From Bacilli bacterium (GTDB lineage Bacteria > Bacillota_I > Bacilli_A > RF39 > UBA660), in the NCBI GenBank assembly GCA_017428485.1, contig JAFRQT010000010.1:1-64000 (forward strand): a stretch of DNA of 64,000 bases, read 5' to 3'. Shown here piece by piece: positions 26,731 through 35,875 of the stretch (position 1 is the stretch's first letter; every line of letters begins with the position of its first letter). The notes below the pieces were generated by a model that saw only the letters and a program-made list of their open reading frames with translations, was not told where the DNA came from and ran no database searches. The translations under genes and the position numbers were made by a program.

Positions 26731-27765
26731 CTATTCTGGTAAAACCATCCAAGCATTTGGCAAATATCTTTCACCGCTATATCCATATCCTACTGGATTA
26801 TTTATAAGTCCACCTTTTCCATCAACTACTGCATAAAGAGCACTGCTTCCTCCACCATCTAAATTGGCCGCATTGTATGCTTTATATTTTTGGAAAACTT
26901 CAGCTAATTCTTTCATTGAAATACCAACTGATTTAGAACTTCTTCCATTAATAGCCATTAAAAGTACTATTCCATCTTGTCTTTGACCTATTGCACTTCT
27001 ATTGGCAATACCCCATCCTCCGTTTCCTTTGAATGATGCCATTTTTCCATTGACTATTAAGAATGGGCCAAACTCTACAGCTCTATCCATTCCATCTGTA
27101 ATAGCCTCTTTTGCACTTTTTTTGGTAAGCATTAAAATGTTATCTTTGGTAAAGCCAATAAGTCCTCCACCTTTATTTATTTTCTTACCAGTTGCATATA
27201 CTTTTCCATTTAATATAGCAGTACCAGTAACTCTATTTTGACCATTTGGATGATATACACCAGATGCATTCATCGCAACAAGTGCATTATTATTTTTAGC
27301 CATAGATGATAGATATTCTCCAGAACCTCCATATTTTTTAGAAAATACTAATTTTAGTTTAGATGGATCATATATAACTACCATCTTTCCATTCCAAGAG
27401 TTACCTTTAATATCTACTACTTTATATATATCATTTCCTTCATCTCTTTTCAAGACCTGTTCCTCATAAATAGATTCATAAGTTCCAGTATCTACATTAG
27501 CATTAAAACTAATTTTAGATGTATCTGTTGGATCTTCAGATTCAATTATTTTATTATTATCAAGGACTTCATCAATCATCTCTTGATTATATAAGACATA
27601 TGCAAAATATCTATGAGTCATAGTTGTCATTGAAGTAGTTACAAACCAATCTCTAAAGAATGAAAAAGGACCATAAGCAACAAAAAAACAAACTATAGCA
27701 AGAATATCAACTATAATTAAGAATATACTAAATTTGCTTTTCTTTTCCTTCTTCTCTTTAATCAT
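26731..27765 (-). CDS. Phosphodiester glycosidase-family membrane-anchored protein
   Basis: A 344-residue protein with an N-terminal signal anchor (about residues 12-32, FLIIVDILAIVCFFVAYGPFSFF) and an outside NAGPA/DUF2233 domain (about 120-344). Marks of the family: ALVAMNASGVYHPNG, AVEFGPFLIVNGK, NRSAIGQRQDG and the catalytic-region NLDGGGSSALY. Relatives hydrolyse phosphodiester-linked sugars; in Gram-positives they are often linked to wall teichoic acid or capsule turnover. Overlaps the upstream gene by 8 nt, so it is in the CotH cluster. The substrate in this organism is inferred, not known. Confidence 0.88.
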   Translation of the reverse strand: MIKEKKEKKSKFSIFLIIVDILAIVCFFVAYGPFSFFRDWFVTTSMTTMTHRYFAYVLYNQEMIDEVLDNNKIIESEDPTDTSKISFNANVDTGTYESIYEEQVLKRDEGNDIYKVVDIKGNSWNGKMVVIYDPSKLKLVFSKKYGGSGEYLSSMAKNNNALVAMNASGVYHPNGQNRVTGTAILNGKVYATGKKINKGGGLIGFTKDNILMLTKKSAKEAITDGMDRAVEFGPFLIVNGKMASFKGNGGWGIANRSAIGQRQDGIVLLMAINGRSSKSVGISMKELAEVFQKYKAYNAANLDGGGSSALYAVVDGKGGLINNPVGYGYSGERYLPNAWMVLPE

Positions 27766-29128
27766 TATTAACTCCTAATTTATATGGACTATCAAGAGTA
27801 CCCTCTCCACTTTCTATAGAAATATCTCCTTTTAAATAGAAAGCAGGTCTAATACCATAGCTTTCAGTTATAAAATCTCCATAAATAATACCATCATTAT
27901 TTATAACATAAATTATTTTATCTTCTTCAATTCCTCTTAATATTGTAAATACATTTTTAACATCACTTATATACATATCTCCTAATGTAAGCATTCCAAT
28001 ATTTAATGATACATTATCAGAATATATGCTAGCATAATCTAAATTATCCAATGATAATTTTCCTATATTCCATTTTGATTTAACAATCAAATCATTGTTT
28101 TTAAGTGATTTATAATATTCATTATTTAAATAATATCCAATAGTATTCTTACTACTTGAATATGAACTACTAGAACTACCAAATTTTTGTAATAATTCAT
28201 TTCCTTCATCATCTTTTAATGATTCAACTGAAGCAACTTTAACATTATCAGAGCTATTATCTATAACTATAAATTTATTATCAGAAAATTCGACAATGTC
28301 TCCAACATATAAATCATTTAATTTGTTTATTTCATTTTCCTCTATTACATAAGGATTTTTTAATGTTCCTTTTCCTTTAATTAAACTAACATCTCCACTA
28401 ATAGTAATTACCGGTCTTACACCAAACATTTTAGTTGTTAATTCAGTACTACTAACTTCTCCACTGGATGTAATATAATAGATATTATTTTCTTCATTTA
28501 AAGTATTTAAGAAGAAATCTTCACCATTATTTAAATATCCACTTTTTCCACCACTTTTAGCATAATCATATAAAGATAATATTCCAAATTTATTATCCAT
28601 ATTTTCTTCGTCACAAGTTATATCAGTAATATCTTTAATAACGTCATCACAAATAGTAGTATTGAATAACAACTCAGAATTATGCAAATTATTCTCAAAC
28701 ACACCACTATTTTTTTCATCAGTAGAATTTAACCATTTGTTAATATATGAAGAATTATATCCTTTTTCAAGTCCAGAATACATATTAGTTAATGATTTTT
28801 CTGACACAGCTTTAATATTATATTCAGAATCAATACTTACAATTCTATACATATTTCCTGAATATAATAAGTAATTATCTTCTATATCACCTATGTATCT
28901 ATAAACTTCTTCATCTTCATCATAAACTAGTCCTTTTGTTAAATCAACATAACTTTGTTTTTTGATTATTACATCTACTAATAGTGTAACTTCTCCGTCA
29001 TTCTTTTTACCATTTTCTTTTAAATAATATTTAACTAGTCTAAAAGAATAAAATCCCACAATAATAAGTAACACTAAAATATTTAGTGTTACTAATACTG
29101 GTCTAATTTTAAGTCTTCTTTTAACCAC
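27758..29128 (-). CDS. Membrane-anchored surface protein with two DUF6273-like modules
   Basis: A 456-residue protein: basic N-terminus, one membrane helix (about 12-32), then an outside region with two copies of a module. Each copy starts with a GD(I)-x-Y/F-I/V strand (YIGDIEDNYLLYSGNMYRIVSI; YVGDIVEFSDNKFIVID) and ends with GVRPVITISGDVSLIKGKGTLKNPY or the matching GIRPAFYLKGDISIESGEGTLDSPY. This repeat is typical of DUF6273-like surface proteins of gut Firmicutes; function unknown. In the middle of the CotH-VTC cluster, 13 nt after the DUF4956 gene. Confidence 0.82.
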   Translation of the reverse strand: MVKRRLKIRPVLVTLNILVLLIIVGFYSFRLVKYYLKENGKKNDGEVTLLVDVIIKKQSYVDLTKGLVYDEDEEVYRYIGDIEDNYLLYSGNMYRIVSIDSEYNIKAVSEKSLTNMYSGLEKGYNSSYINKWLNSTDEKNSGVFENNLHNSELLFNTTICDDVIKDITDITCDEENMDNKFGILSLYDYAKSGGKSGYLNNGEDFFLNTLNEENNIYYITSSGEVSSTELTTKMFGVRPVITISGDVSLIKGKGTLKNPYVIEENEINKLNDLYVGDIVEFSDNKFIVIDNSSDNVKVASVESLKDDEGNELLQKFGSSSSSYSSSKNTIGYYLNNEYYKSLKNNDLIVKSKWNIGKLSLDNLDYASIYSDNVSLNIGMLTLGDMYISDVKNVFTILRGIEEDKIIYVINNDGIIYGDFITESYGIRPAFYLKGDISIESGEGTLDSPYKLGVNND

Positions 29129-29141
29129 TAGTTATATACCT

Positions 29142-29840
29142 CTATTCTCCAAAATCATTTTGATATGCAATTAAACTTGCATTAATTATTCCATCAATAC
29201 TATTAAATTGATCTACTATTTCTGTACTTACAGAACCATTCTTATTATTCTCTTTTAAATCAACTTCTAGTGATAATTCTACTGTATCACCAAATAATGA
29301 TTTACTTCTAATCTTAAATTTTCTTAAGGCTTTTAATTTTTTCATCACATCATCATGTGCATTTCTTTCATATTTTAAAACTAATAAATATCTATTAGAT
29401 ACCTTAAATCCCATTAAATAACTAACAAAATATAAGACTCCAATTCCAAGTGATGCTACTAAAGCAGGAATATAAAGTCCCGCTCCTGCCATAATACCTG
29501 CGGATATTCCCCAAAACATAAATCCAGTATCAACTGGTTCTTTAACAGCTGTTCTAAATCTAACTATAGATAAAGCACCAACCATACCTAAAGAAAGAGA
29601 GATATTAGAACTAATTGTTCTAATTATCATTGCAGTTACCATAGCAAGCATTAATATGCATAGAGAAAATGCCTTTGAATAAACAACACCCGTATATGTT
29701 TTTCTATATACATATATTATGAATATTCCAATGATAAATGCAATTATTAACGAAAATAACATATCCCAAGCGGATACTGTTCCAGTAAAATTGTTTAAAA
29801 CTGATTTTTTAATTGTGTCTACTATACTCATTTTTTTCAC
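29142..29840 (-). CDS. DUF4956 family membrane protein
   Basis: A 232-residue protein with four or so membrane helices in its N-terminal 140 residues (LFSLIIAFIIGIFIIYVY; SLCILMLAMVTAMII; FMFWGISAGIMAGAG; LVASLGIGVLYFVSYL) and a soluble C-terminal domain. The SLGMVGALSIVRFRTAVKEPVDTGFMFWGI block is the DUF4956 signature. Proteins of this family are frequently encoded next to VTC and CotH genes, as here (3 nt after the VTC gene). It may anchor or form a path for the VTC product across the membrane; that role is inference. Confidence 0.9.
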   Translation of the reverse strand: MKKMSIVDTIKKSVLNNFTGTVSAWDMLFSLIIAFIIGIFIIYVYRKTYTGVVYSKAFSLCILMLAMVTAMIIRTISSNISLSLGMVGALSIVRFRTAVKEPVDTGFMFWGISAGIMAGAGLYIPALVASLGIGVLYFVSYLMGFKVSNRYLLVLKYERNAHDDVMKKLKALRKFKIRSKSLFGDTVELSLEVDLKENNKNGSVSTEIVDQFNSIDGIINASLIAYQNDFGE

Positions 29841-29843
29841 TCC

Positions 29844-30533
29844 TTATTTTATACTTCTACATATTGCAAATTTAGATACGGCCTCTCTTGCACTAGGTAT
29901 ATCATTTAATATATTCGCAATATGCAAAGGTAATACTTCATTAAATTTAACTTCTAATACTTGCATACCTGGTTCCAAAACATCAAATCTTGGATACTTT
30001 TTATCAAACAAATCATAATTATATAATCCACTTTGTACATTAGAATCAAATGTTATTCTAACTTCACTAATTGGATAAGTAAATGCAAGTCTATGATATT
30101 CAACAATAATTGATGGAATCAATCCTTTAGTTTTATAGTCATTAATGAACTCAAGTAATAAGCCTTTAGGCTTACTTATTTCATCAATTTTGCCATTTAA
30201 TATTTTACTATAGATATCTTTAGAAATCAATATTTGTTCCTTAGCCGTAAAGTTATTATGTTTCATCTTTTTTTCAAGCCTTATAAATGAGTCATCATCA
30301 TTATACATTCTTATCCTATATTTTTTTCTATAAAGAACTCCATCCATTTTTTCATAATATGAACTTGAATCTCTATCATCAAAATACAAACTCTTTATTA
30401 AATATGATCCATCTTTATAATATGCAAATTTATCTTTATCTAATATCAGTGATAATTTTTGTTTTAAAACTTCTGCTGCTGAATTAGATATTTTAAATTT
30501 TAATTCATGTCTATACTTATATTCTTTTTTCAT
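29844..30533 (-). CDS. VTC-domain polyphosphate polymerase-like protein
   Basis: A 229-residue cytoplasmic protein of the VTC/CYTH-like tunnel fold, the catalytic domain of yeast Vtc4 that makes polyphosphate from ATP. Charged tunnel strands are present: YRHELKFKI, IKSLYFDD, YRKKYRIRMYN, FIRLEKKMK, IIVEYHRLAF, VRITFDSNV and LEVKFNEVLP. It has no membrane segment of its own, unlike yeast Vtc4 complexes. The start overlaps the CotH stop (ATGA), so the two are translationally coupled, and the DUF4956 membrane protein follows at 3 nt. Polyphosphate synthesis is known for the family; activity of this protein is inferred. Confidence 0.9.
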   Translation of the reverse strand: MKKEYKYRHELKFKISNSAAEVLKQKLSLILDKDKFAYYKDGSYLIKSLYFDDRDSSSYYEKMDGVLYRKKYRIRMYNDDDSFIRLEKKMKHNNFTAKEQILISKDIYSKILNGKIDEISKPKGLLLEFINDYKTKGLIPSIIVEYHRLAFTYPISEVRITFDSNVQSGLYNYDLFDKKYPRFDVLEPGMQVLEVKFNEVLPLHIANILNDIPSAREAVSKFAICRSIK

Positions 30534-33445
30534 TTTACATCACCAAAATATTTTTTAGCATCACTACTTGATAAATTAAAGAATGACTTAGCTTGACTTA
30601 CCATATATTTATTTCTATTCTTAGCATAATTTCTTACAAAATTAACATTATTTTCCCATTCTGAATAACTCTTATTCCAACGACTATAATTTCTCTTTAT
30701 TTCATCTTTTCCAATTTCTTCTATTACATCATCTATTTTCTTTAATACATTTTCAGTACTCCATGTATTTTTTAAATTATATGATAGTCTTTCTAAATAT
30801 GTTTTTTTGAATTTAGAACTCTTCATTAAATTTCTAAGTAAAAATGTAGAATATCCCCTACTAGTCATACCAGAAGGACTAGTAGAAAATTGATAATAAT
30901 TTCTATCTACATTATAAAATGCACTATCTAAATCATAGAATATAAATTTCCATTTGCCGCCATCAATTTCAGGATTAGAGAAAAATCTAACATTCACTAT
31001 ATCATTATTAGCCGTCCAAGTTTCTGCTATCCAGAAATCACATATATTTTCTATATCTATTTGTTTAGCGACTTCATCATAATAAGTATTATTACTAAGT
31101 GGATGACTAGATATATATGAAGTTAATTTATAATATTTACTTCTGCTACCACTTTTTAATTGTCCATCTATTCTAAGTAAATCTGTTTTAGTTTTAGATG
31201 CTTCAACGTTATAATGATTAGCTACAAATGTTTCATCAATTTTTTCACGTAAGAAATATATTCCCCAATATTTTCCATTTAAGTACAATACTATTGGCTT
31301 ATACGCTTGAACATCTACGTTAGTATATTCATGTACTAAAGCAGTTCCAACAATATCACGAATCAATGCTTTTTTAGAATAATCTCCCATTTCATCTTGA
31401 GATCCTGTTCTTAAAACTATTGAATCAAATATCGCGCTATCTATATCATCAAATACCTGATAATGTAGTTTACCGTCTCCATATCTTTTTTTAAATTTTA
31501 ATTCATAACTTTTCTTAGCATGTCCTCTTGTAGAACCACCAAATAATTTAAGGCCCGCTCCTATTTCAAAACCATCACCATTTAATTCAAAATATTGAGC
31601 ATAAGCAGGCTTTATGTATCCTTCTACCCAAGCGTGTGAATGAAGTGCACTTAAATCACTTGGATTAATTGCAAGCGACATAACAGGTAAAGTATGATTT
31701 TCATTTACTATATATGAATATGTACTGACTTCACTACTTAATTTACCACTTTCTTTACCCATTATTCTTAAAACAGTAGTCTTCTTAATTGTAAGAGGAC
31801 TACTGTATACGTTTGATGAAGTTGTAGGTTTTGAACCATCTGTTGTGTAATAAATTTGTCCATATCCTTTGAGAGCAACCTCAATAGAATTTTTATTATT
31901 ATATACGCCTGCTTCTACAGATGCCTTTGGTACATATGATACTGCTTCAGTACCACTTCCATTTTTAGCTTCAGGAGTTGGCTTACTAAAGTAATATATT
32001 CCATATGATGTTCCTCTTCCCATTGAATACCCATCTGGAATGTTAGCTAGGAATACTGAATCAACTATATCACTGGATTTTGTTAAATATAAACTTTGGG
32101 TTTCAGATAATTTAAAGTTAGTATGCTTATATTTACTATTTGATAACTTAGTATCTCCAGATGCCATAACTATATAATATTCGCCAGATTTTAATTCAAC
32201 TTTAGGAAGTTTATACATACACATAGTATTATTATTTGTAGTTAAACAATAATCACTTAATGTGACTGTTTTATTACTATTGTTATAAAGTTCAATCCAA
32301 TCATAATAATTACCAGCATTTTGAGGTAAATAACTATAATTATTATTCATAGCTTCATTTATTACTAAATCTTTAGGCATTGATAAATATTTCTTTTGGA
32401 AAGATTTTATTCCATCAACTGTATTATCATATCCTGGTGAAATAGAATTACTTTCAAGATAATTGCCGCCTTGCTTTAACAATGCAATTCCATTTGCAAG
32501 ATTTTTATATTCAACTTTATCTATTACTTGTCCTCTATTATTAGTAAGAACAACTATTCCGTTAGTATTGTTTAATTTAAATGAAGTACTCAATACATCT
32601 TCTTTATCATTAATACCGCTTGTATAGACAACAGCCACTTCACCAGATGATAATCTCATAGATGGGAATTGCCATTTAAATGGAACACTCTCATTATTAG
32701 ATAAACTATAATTTGCTATATCTATTGTTTCATCACTTACATTTTTAATTTCAACATATCCACTATATATATCATTTTCATTTTTAAAATTGCCTTTGTT
32801 ATTAGCAAGTATTTCATTTATAACTATTGTCTTTTTATCACTGGTTACAAGTGATGCTACAAACTCGGTATAACCTTCTTTTGTATTTGCAAATCCAGGT
32901 GTACCAGATGATTGAACAATCCATTTACCACTAACATCTCTTGCCATAACAGTGTTAGATTCTAGTGCAACTGTTTCAACAGCGTCTATTACTTTTCCAT
33001 TTGGTTTAAATAAAGTAACCACTTCTCCACCACTTGATTTTAATTTAAATGGTGTATATAAACCATCTCCATTAGTTCCACTTAAATAAACAATTAAATA
33101 TGATTTAGCTTCAATTGTTACACTAGGAAATACCCATTTAACTTCTTTACTTTCATCACTAAGACCATAATCTTTCAAATTTATGTCTTTATCATTACCA
33201 TTATATATTTCGATATAATCATATAATTTACCATTTGGATCAGTAAATGTTCCTTTATTAGCAGTCATTATTTCATTAATAACTAATTTGGATATGTTTA
33301 CATCTCCTGATTCAAAGTCCTTTTTATCAAGGGTTTTTGAATTTCTGTTAGTTAATAATCCTAATAATAAAAACACTACTATTAATGAAATACAAATAGT
33401 AAAAAAAGGAATATTATTCTTAAATTTTTTTACATTAAACTCCAT
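30530..33445 (-). CDS. CotH-family protein kinase with lamin-tail domains
   Basis: A 971-residue surface protein: N-terminal membrane anchor (about 13-32), three lamin-tail domains (about 52-190, 205-345, 360-490; repeated VINEIMxxNKGxF, YxxYIEIYN and GTPGF motifs), a chitobiase/CHB_HEX-type beta domain (about 510-580, IYYTTDGSKPTTSSNVYSSPLTIKKTTVLRI) and a CotH kinase domain (about 590-900) with FGGSTRGHAKKSYELKFKK, the YLNGKYWGIYFLREKID block and FIFYDLDSAFYN holding the metal-binding Asp. CotH of B. subtilis is a spore-coat protein kinase; many surface versions phosphorylate unknown targets. The gene ends in UGA overlapping the VTC gene start. First gene of the cluster. Confidence 0.92.
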   Translation of the reverse strand: MEFNVKKFKNNIPFFTICISLIVVFLLLGLLTNRNSKTLDKKDFESGDVNISKLVINEIMTANKGTFTDPNGKLYDYIEIYNGNDKDINLKDYGLSDESKEVKWVFPSVTIEAKSYLIVYLSGTNGDGLYTPFKLKSSGGEVVTLFKPNGKVIDAVETVALESNTVMARDVSGKWIVQSSGTPGFANTKEGYTEFVASLVTSDKKTIVINEILANNKGNFKNENDIYSGYVEIKNVSDETIDIANYSLSNNESVPFKWQFPSMRLSSGEVAVVYTSGINDKEDVLSTSFKLNNTNGIVVLTNNRGQVIDKVEYKNLANGIALLKQGGNYLESNSISPGYDNTVDGIKSFQKKYLSMPKDLVINEAMNNNYSYLPQNAGNYYDWIELYNNSNKTVTLSDYCLTTNNNTMCMYKLPKVELKSGEYYIVMASGDTKLSNSKYKHTNFKLSETQSLYLTKSSDIVDSVFLANIPDGYSMGRGTSYGIYYFSKPTPEAKNGSGTEAVSYVPKASVEAGVYNNKNSIEVALKGYGQIYYTTDGSKPTTSSNVYSSPLTIKKTTVLRIMGKESGKLSSEVSTYSYIVNENHTLPVMSLAINPSDLSALHSHAWVEGYIKPAYAQYFELNGDGFEIGAGLKLFGGSTRGHAKKSYELKFKKRYGDGKLHYQVFDDIDSAIFDSIVLRTGSQDEMGDYSKKALIRDIVGTALVHEYTNVDVQAYKPIVLYLNGKYWGIYFLREKIDETFVANHYNVEASKTKTDLLRIDGQLKSGSRSKYYKLTSYISSHPLSNNTYYDEVAKQIDIENICDFWIAETWTANNDIVNVRFFSNPEIDGGKWKFIFYDLDSAFYNVDRNYYQFSTSPSGMTSRGYSTFLLRNLMKSSKFKKTYLERLSYNLKNTWSTENVLKKIDDVIEEIGKDEIKRNYSRWNKSYSEWENNVNFVRNYAKNRNKYMVSQAKSFFNLSSSDAKKYFGDVK

Positions 33446-33487
33446 ATAAAAAACTCCTATTATAATTATACACTAATAGAAGTTTTT
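33446..33487 (-). terminator. Hairpin between the VirB2-like gene and the CotH gene; terminator-like, covers the CotH ribosome site
   Basis: Arms 33474-33487 and 33449-33462 pair over 14 bp (one G-U) with an 11-nt loop, then a T-run. The 3' arm contains AGGAG, the Shine-Dalgarno of the CotH gene, so the same hairpin would terminate transcripts from upstream and mask CotH initiation. A TATAAT is in the loop. Confidence 0.72.
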
Positions 33488-33513
33488 ATACCATAATTAT
33501 TTTTATTTTTTAT

Positions 33514-33915
33514 TTAAAAAATACATGTTGTGTCAAAACCAAATACTGAAGCAATAAGAGTTACCACTGAAGGAAATATTCCAACTCCCAATAGTACTAT
33601 CCCCATTATTACGCATTTTTTCTCAGCCTTCTTAAGTCCATCTGCATCTTTGGAAACAACAGCACCCATAAGTGTAAACATTGCACTTAATATTGCAATT
33701 ATTACTGCTGCTATTCTTAATATTCCGACTGAACCATGTATTATTTTAACTACTGTTGTGCCTAAAACCTTTGAACAAGTTTGTCCTAAAGGACCAAATC
33801 CACCATTTCCAAATCCAAGTTCCTTAAGGTTTAAAGTGTCAGCTAAAACATTGTATGTACTAAAAAACATTAAAATAATTCCAAAAACCATTTTTTTAAT
33901 ATTTTTCATATACAT
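33514..33915 (-). CDS. Small secreted two-helix protein, VirB2/TrbC pilin-like
   Basis: A 133-residue protein: signal peptide (MVFGIILMFFSTYNVLA), a short outside part with GNGGFGPLGQTC, then two hydrophobic helices (SVGILRIAAVIIAILSAMFTLMGAVV; CVIMGIVLLGVGIFPSVVTLIASVFG) separated by a charged DADGLKKAEKK loop, and a final Cys. This helix-loop-helix layout is that of type IV secretion pilins (VirB2/TrbC) and of mobile-element membrane proteins, but no other secretion gene is near. ATG at 33915 or 33909 (the latter better spaced from the AAGGGGG site). Own promoter TTGACT-N17-TATACT (33938-33966). Confidence 0.78.
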   Translation of the reverse strand: MYMKNIKKMVFGIILMFFSTYNVLADTLNLKELGFGNGGFGPLGQTCSKVLGTTVVKIIHGSVGILRIAAVIIAILSAMFTLMGAVVSKDADGLKKAEKKCVIMGIVLLGVGIFPSVVTLIASVFGFDTTCIF

Positions 33916-33937
33916 TTTCCCCCTTTACAGGAGGAGT

Positions 33938-33966
33938 AGTATACCTCAAAAAGTCAACAAAGTCAA
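33938..33966 (-). promoter_or_regulatory. Promoter of the VirB2-like gene
   Basis: Minus-strand TTGACT (33961-33966), 17 nt, TATACT (33938-33943). The predicted start site is about 10-15 nt upstream of the ribosome site. No terminator for glmS is visible before it. Confidence 0.75.
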
Positions 33967-33972
33967 ATTATA

Positions 33973-35772
33973 CTATTCTACCGTAACACTTTTGGAAAGA
34001 TTTCTAGGCTTGTCTATATCACATTTCCTTAATTTAGCAACTTCATATGAAAGCATTTGACATGCTATTATTATTAAAATACTTTGCACAAACTCACTTA
34101 CAAGTGGAACAACTATATCATAATCAGATAAATTTTTATCTATATTTATAGATTCTTTTCTTATAGTAATTATTTTAGCTCCTCTTGCTTTAGCCTCACA
34201 TATATTATTAATTGTCTTTTCACACACAGAAAACTCACTTAATAGTGCTATTACAGGAGTACGCTTAGATATTAAAGCTATTGGGCCATGCTTAAGTTCT
34301 CCTGATGCAAAACACTCACTATGGATATAAGATATTTCTTTTAGTTTTAAACTTGCTTCATAACAAGTATATATATCTATACCTCTTCCTATATAATATA
34401 TATCCTTATTTTTATATATTGAATCAGCTATTATCTTATAATCTTTATTTATTACTTCATCAATGTATTTAGGTAGTTTATTAAAGTCTTCTAATATTCT
34501 AGTTAATTCCTCTCTATTAATAATTTTTCTCTTATACATTACTTTTAATACTAACAAACTACATATATAACTTTGAGAAAAATATCCTTTTGTAGTCGCA
34601 ACGCATATTTCAGGACCAGCTAACATTGGTAATACATATTTTGCTTCTCTTGCCATAGTGGATGATATAACATTGACTATTGCGACAGTATCTATTCCTT
34701 CTTCATTACACATTCTAAGACAAGCAAGTGTATCAGCAGTTTCTCCACTTTGTGATAAAAATACCACAAGTACATTTTTGTCAAAGTAATGATTCATATA
34801 TCTATATTCAGAAGACGCATAACAATTTGCATAAAATTCACCATTAGTACAATATTTATCTATAAAATATTTAGCAACTAAACTTGCATTATATGCGCTT
34901 CCACATCCAACAAAATCTATTCTTTTATATTTATCTAAATCAATTATCAAATCATTAATATTTTCATTGGTAATATATTTACTATATAATTTTCTCGATA
35001 TATCTATCTGCTCATTAATTTCTTTTAGCATGAAATGTTCATAACCATTTTTCATCGCTTCTTCAACATCATAATCAGCCGTTTCTATTTTCTTATAAAT
35101 GATTATTCCATCGTAATAAATATTAAAATTATCACCAATTTCAACTATTTCATTATCATCTAATATTATAAATTCTTTAGTATATGGAAGTAAGGCACAA
35201 ATGTCACTTGCTAGAAAGAATTCCTTATTACCAATTCCAAGTACTAAAGGGGTGTCTTTTTTAATACCATATATTTTATTTTTACCCTCGAACATTATAC
35301 CTAAAGAATAACTTCCTTTAAGCATAGATGTTGCTTTTTCTATTGCCTCTAACTCATTATTTCCATTATAAAATGAATCGATTAGTGCACATATCCTTTC
35401 AGAATCAGTTTCACTTTTAAATTTGTATTTTTTGATTAATAAATCTTCTATTTCTTTATAATTCTCTATTACACCATTGTGTACTAAAACAACATTACCA
35501 ACTCTATGTGGATGAGAATTTTCTTCGCTTACTTTTCCATGTGTTGCCCATCTAGTATGAGCTATACCACAAACAGAATTATCAAAGTCATATCTAGATA
35601 CTTTTTCTTTTAAATTTTCTATTCTTCCAACACACTTAGTAACCCTAATTTTATTATTTTTAATAACAGCTAAACCAGAAGAGTCATACCCTCTATATTC
35701 AAGCATCTGCAAGCATGAAATAAGTACGTCTTTTACATTCCTTTTTCCTTTATAACCAATTATTCCACACAT
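33973..35772 (-). CDS. glmS: Glutamine-fructose-6-phosphate aminotransferase
   Basis: A 599-residue enzyme making glucosamine-6-phosphate from fructose-6-phosphate and glutamine, the first step to peptidoglycan amino sugars. The nucleophile Cys follows the start Met (MCGIIGYKGKRN), so the ATG at 35772 (AAGGAG upstream) is right and the longer ORF is not. N-terminal glutaminase domain (RWATHGKVSEENSHPH), then two SIS domains (SQSGETADTL, ATTKGYFSQS) and the end DIDKPRNLSKSVTVE. No glmS ribozyme: only about 75 nt of AT-rich sequence separate it from the gap terminator. Confidence 0.97.
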   Translation of the reverse strand: MCGIIGYKGKRNVKDVLISCLQMLEYRGYDSSGLAVIKNNKIRVTKCVGRIENLKEKVSRYDFDNSVCGIAHTRWATHGKVSEENSHPHRVGNVVLVHNGVIENYKEIEDLLIKKYKFKSETDSERICALIDSFYNGNNELEAIEKATSMLKGSYSLGIMFEGKNKIYGIKKDTPLVLGIGNKEFFLASDICALLPYTKEFIILDDNEIVEIGDNFNIYYDGIIIYKKIETADYDVEEAMKNGYEHFMLKEINEQIDISRKLYSKYITNENINDLIIDLDKYKRIDFVGCGSAYNASLVAKYFIDKYCTNGEFYANCYASSEYRYMNHYFDKNVLVVFLSQSGETADTLACLRMCNEEGIDTVAIVNVISSTMAREAKYVLPMLAGPEICVATTKGYFSQSYICSLLVLKVMYKRKIINREELTRILEDFNKLPKYIDEVINKDYKIIADSIYKNKDIYYIGRGIDIYTCYEASLKLKEISYIHSECFASGELKHGPIALISKRTPVIALLSEFSVCEKTINNICEAKARGAKIITIRKESINIDKNLSDYDIVVPLVSEFVQSILIIIACQMLSYEVAKLRKCDIDKPRNLSKSVTVE

Positions 35773-35849
35773 ACACTTCTCCTTATACAATAATTATATA
35801 ATAAATTGATATTCAAAAACACATATTAATCAAGTATTTACGTAAACAA

Positions 35850-35875
35850 AAAAAGACTTTATAAAAAAGTCTTAC
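35850..35875 (-). terminator. Terminator of gap
   Basis: Minus strand AAGACTTT and AAAGTCTT stem with a short AT loop, followed by TTTTTTTGTT, directly after the gap stop at 35872. Confidence 0.8.

Noticed and set aside
33919-33934. CCCCC/GGAGG hairpin that could mask the ribosome site of the VirB2-like gene
   Set aside because: The predicted transcript start (near 33931) lies inside the hairpin's 5' arm, so the RNA would lack most of it.
35773-35871. Possible glmS ribozyme upstream of glmS
   Set aside because: Only about 75 nt of AT-rich sequence is free between the gap terminator and glmS; too short and without the ribozyme core.
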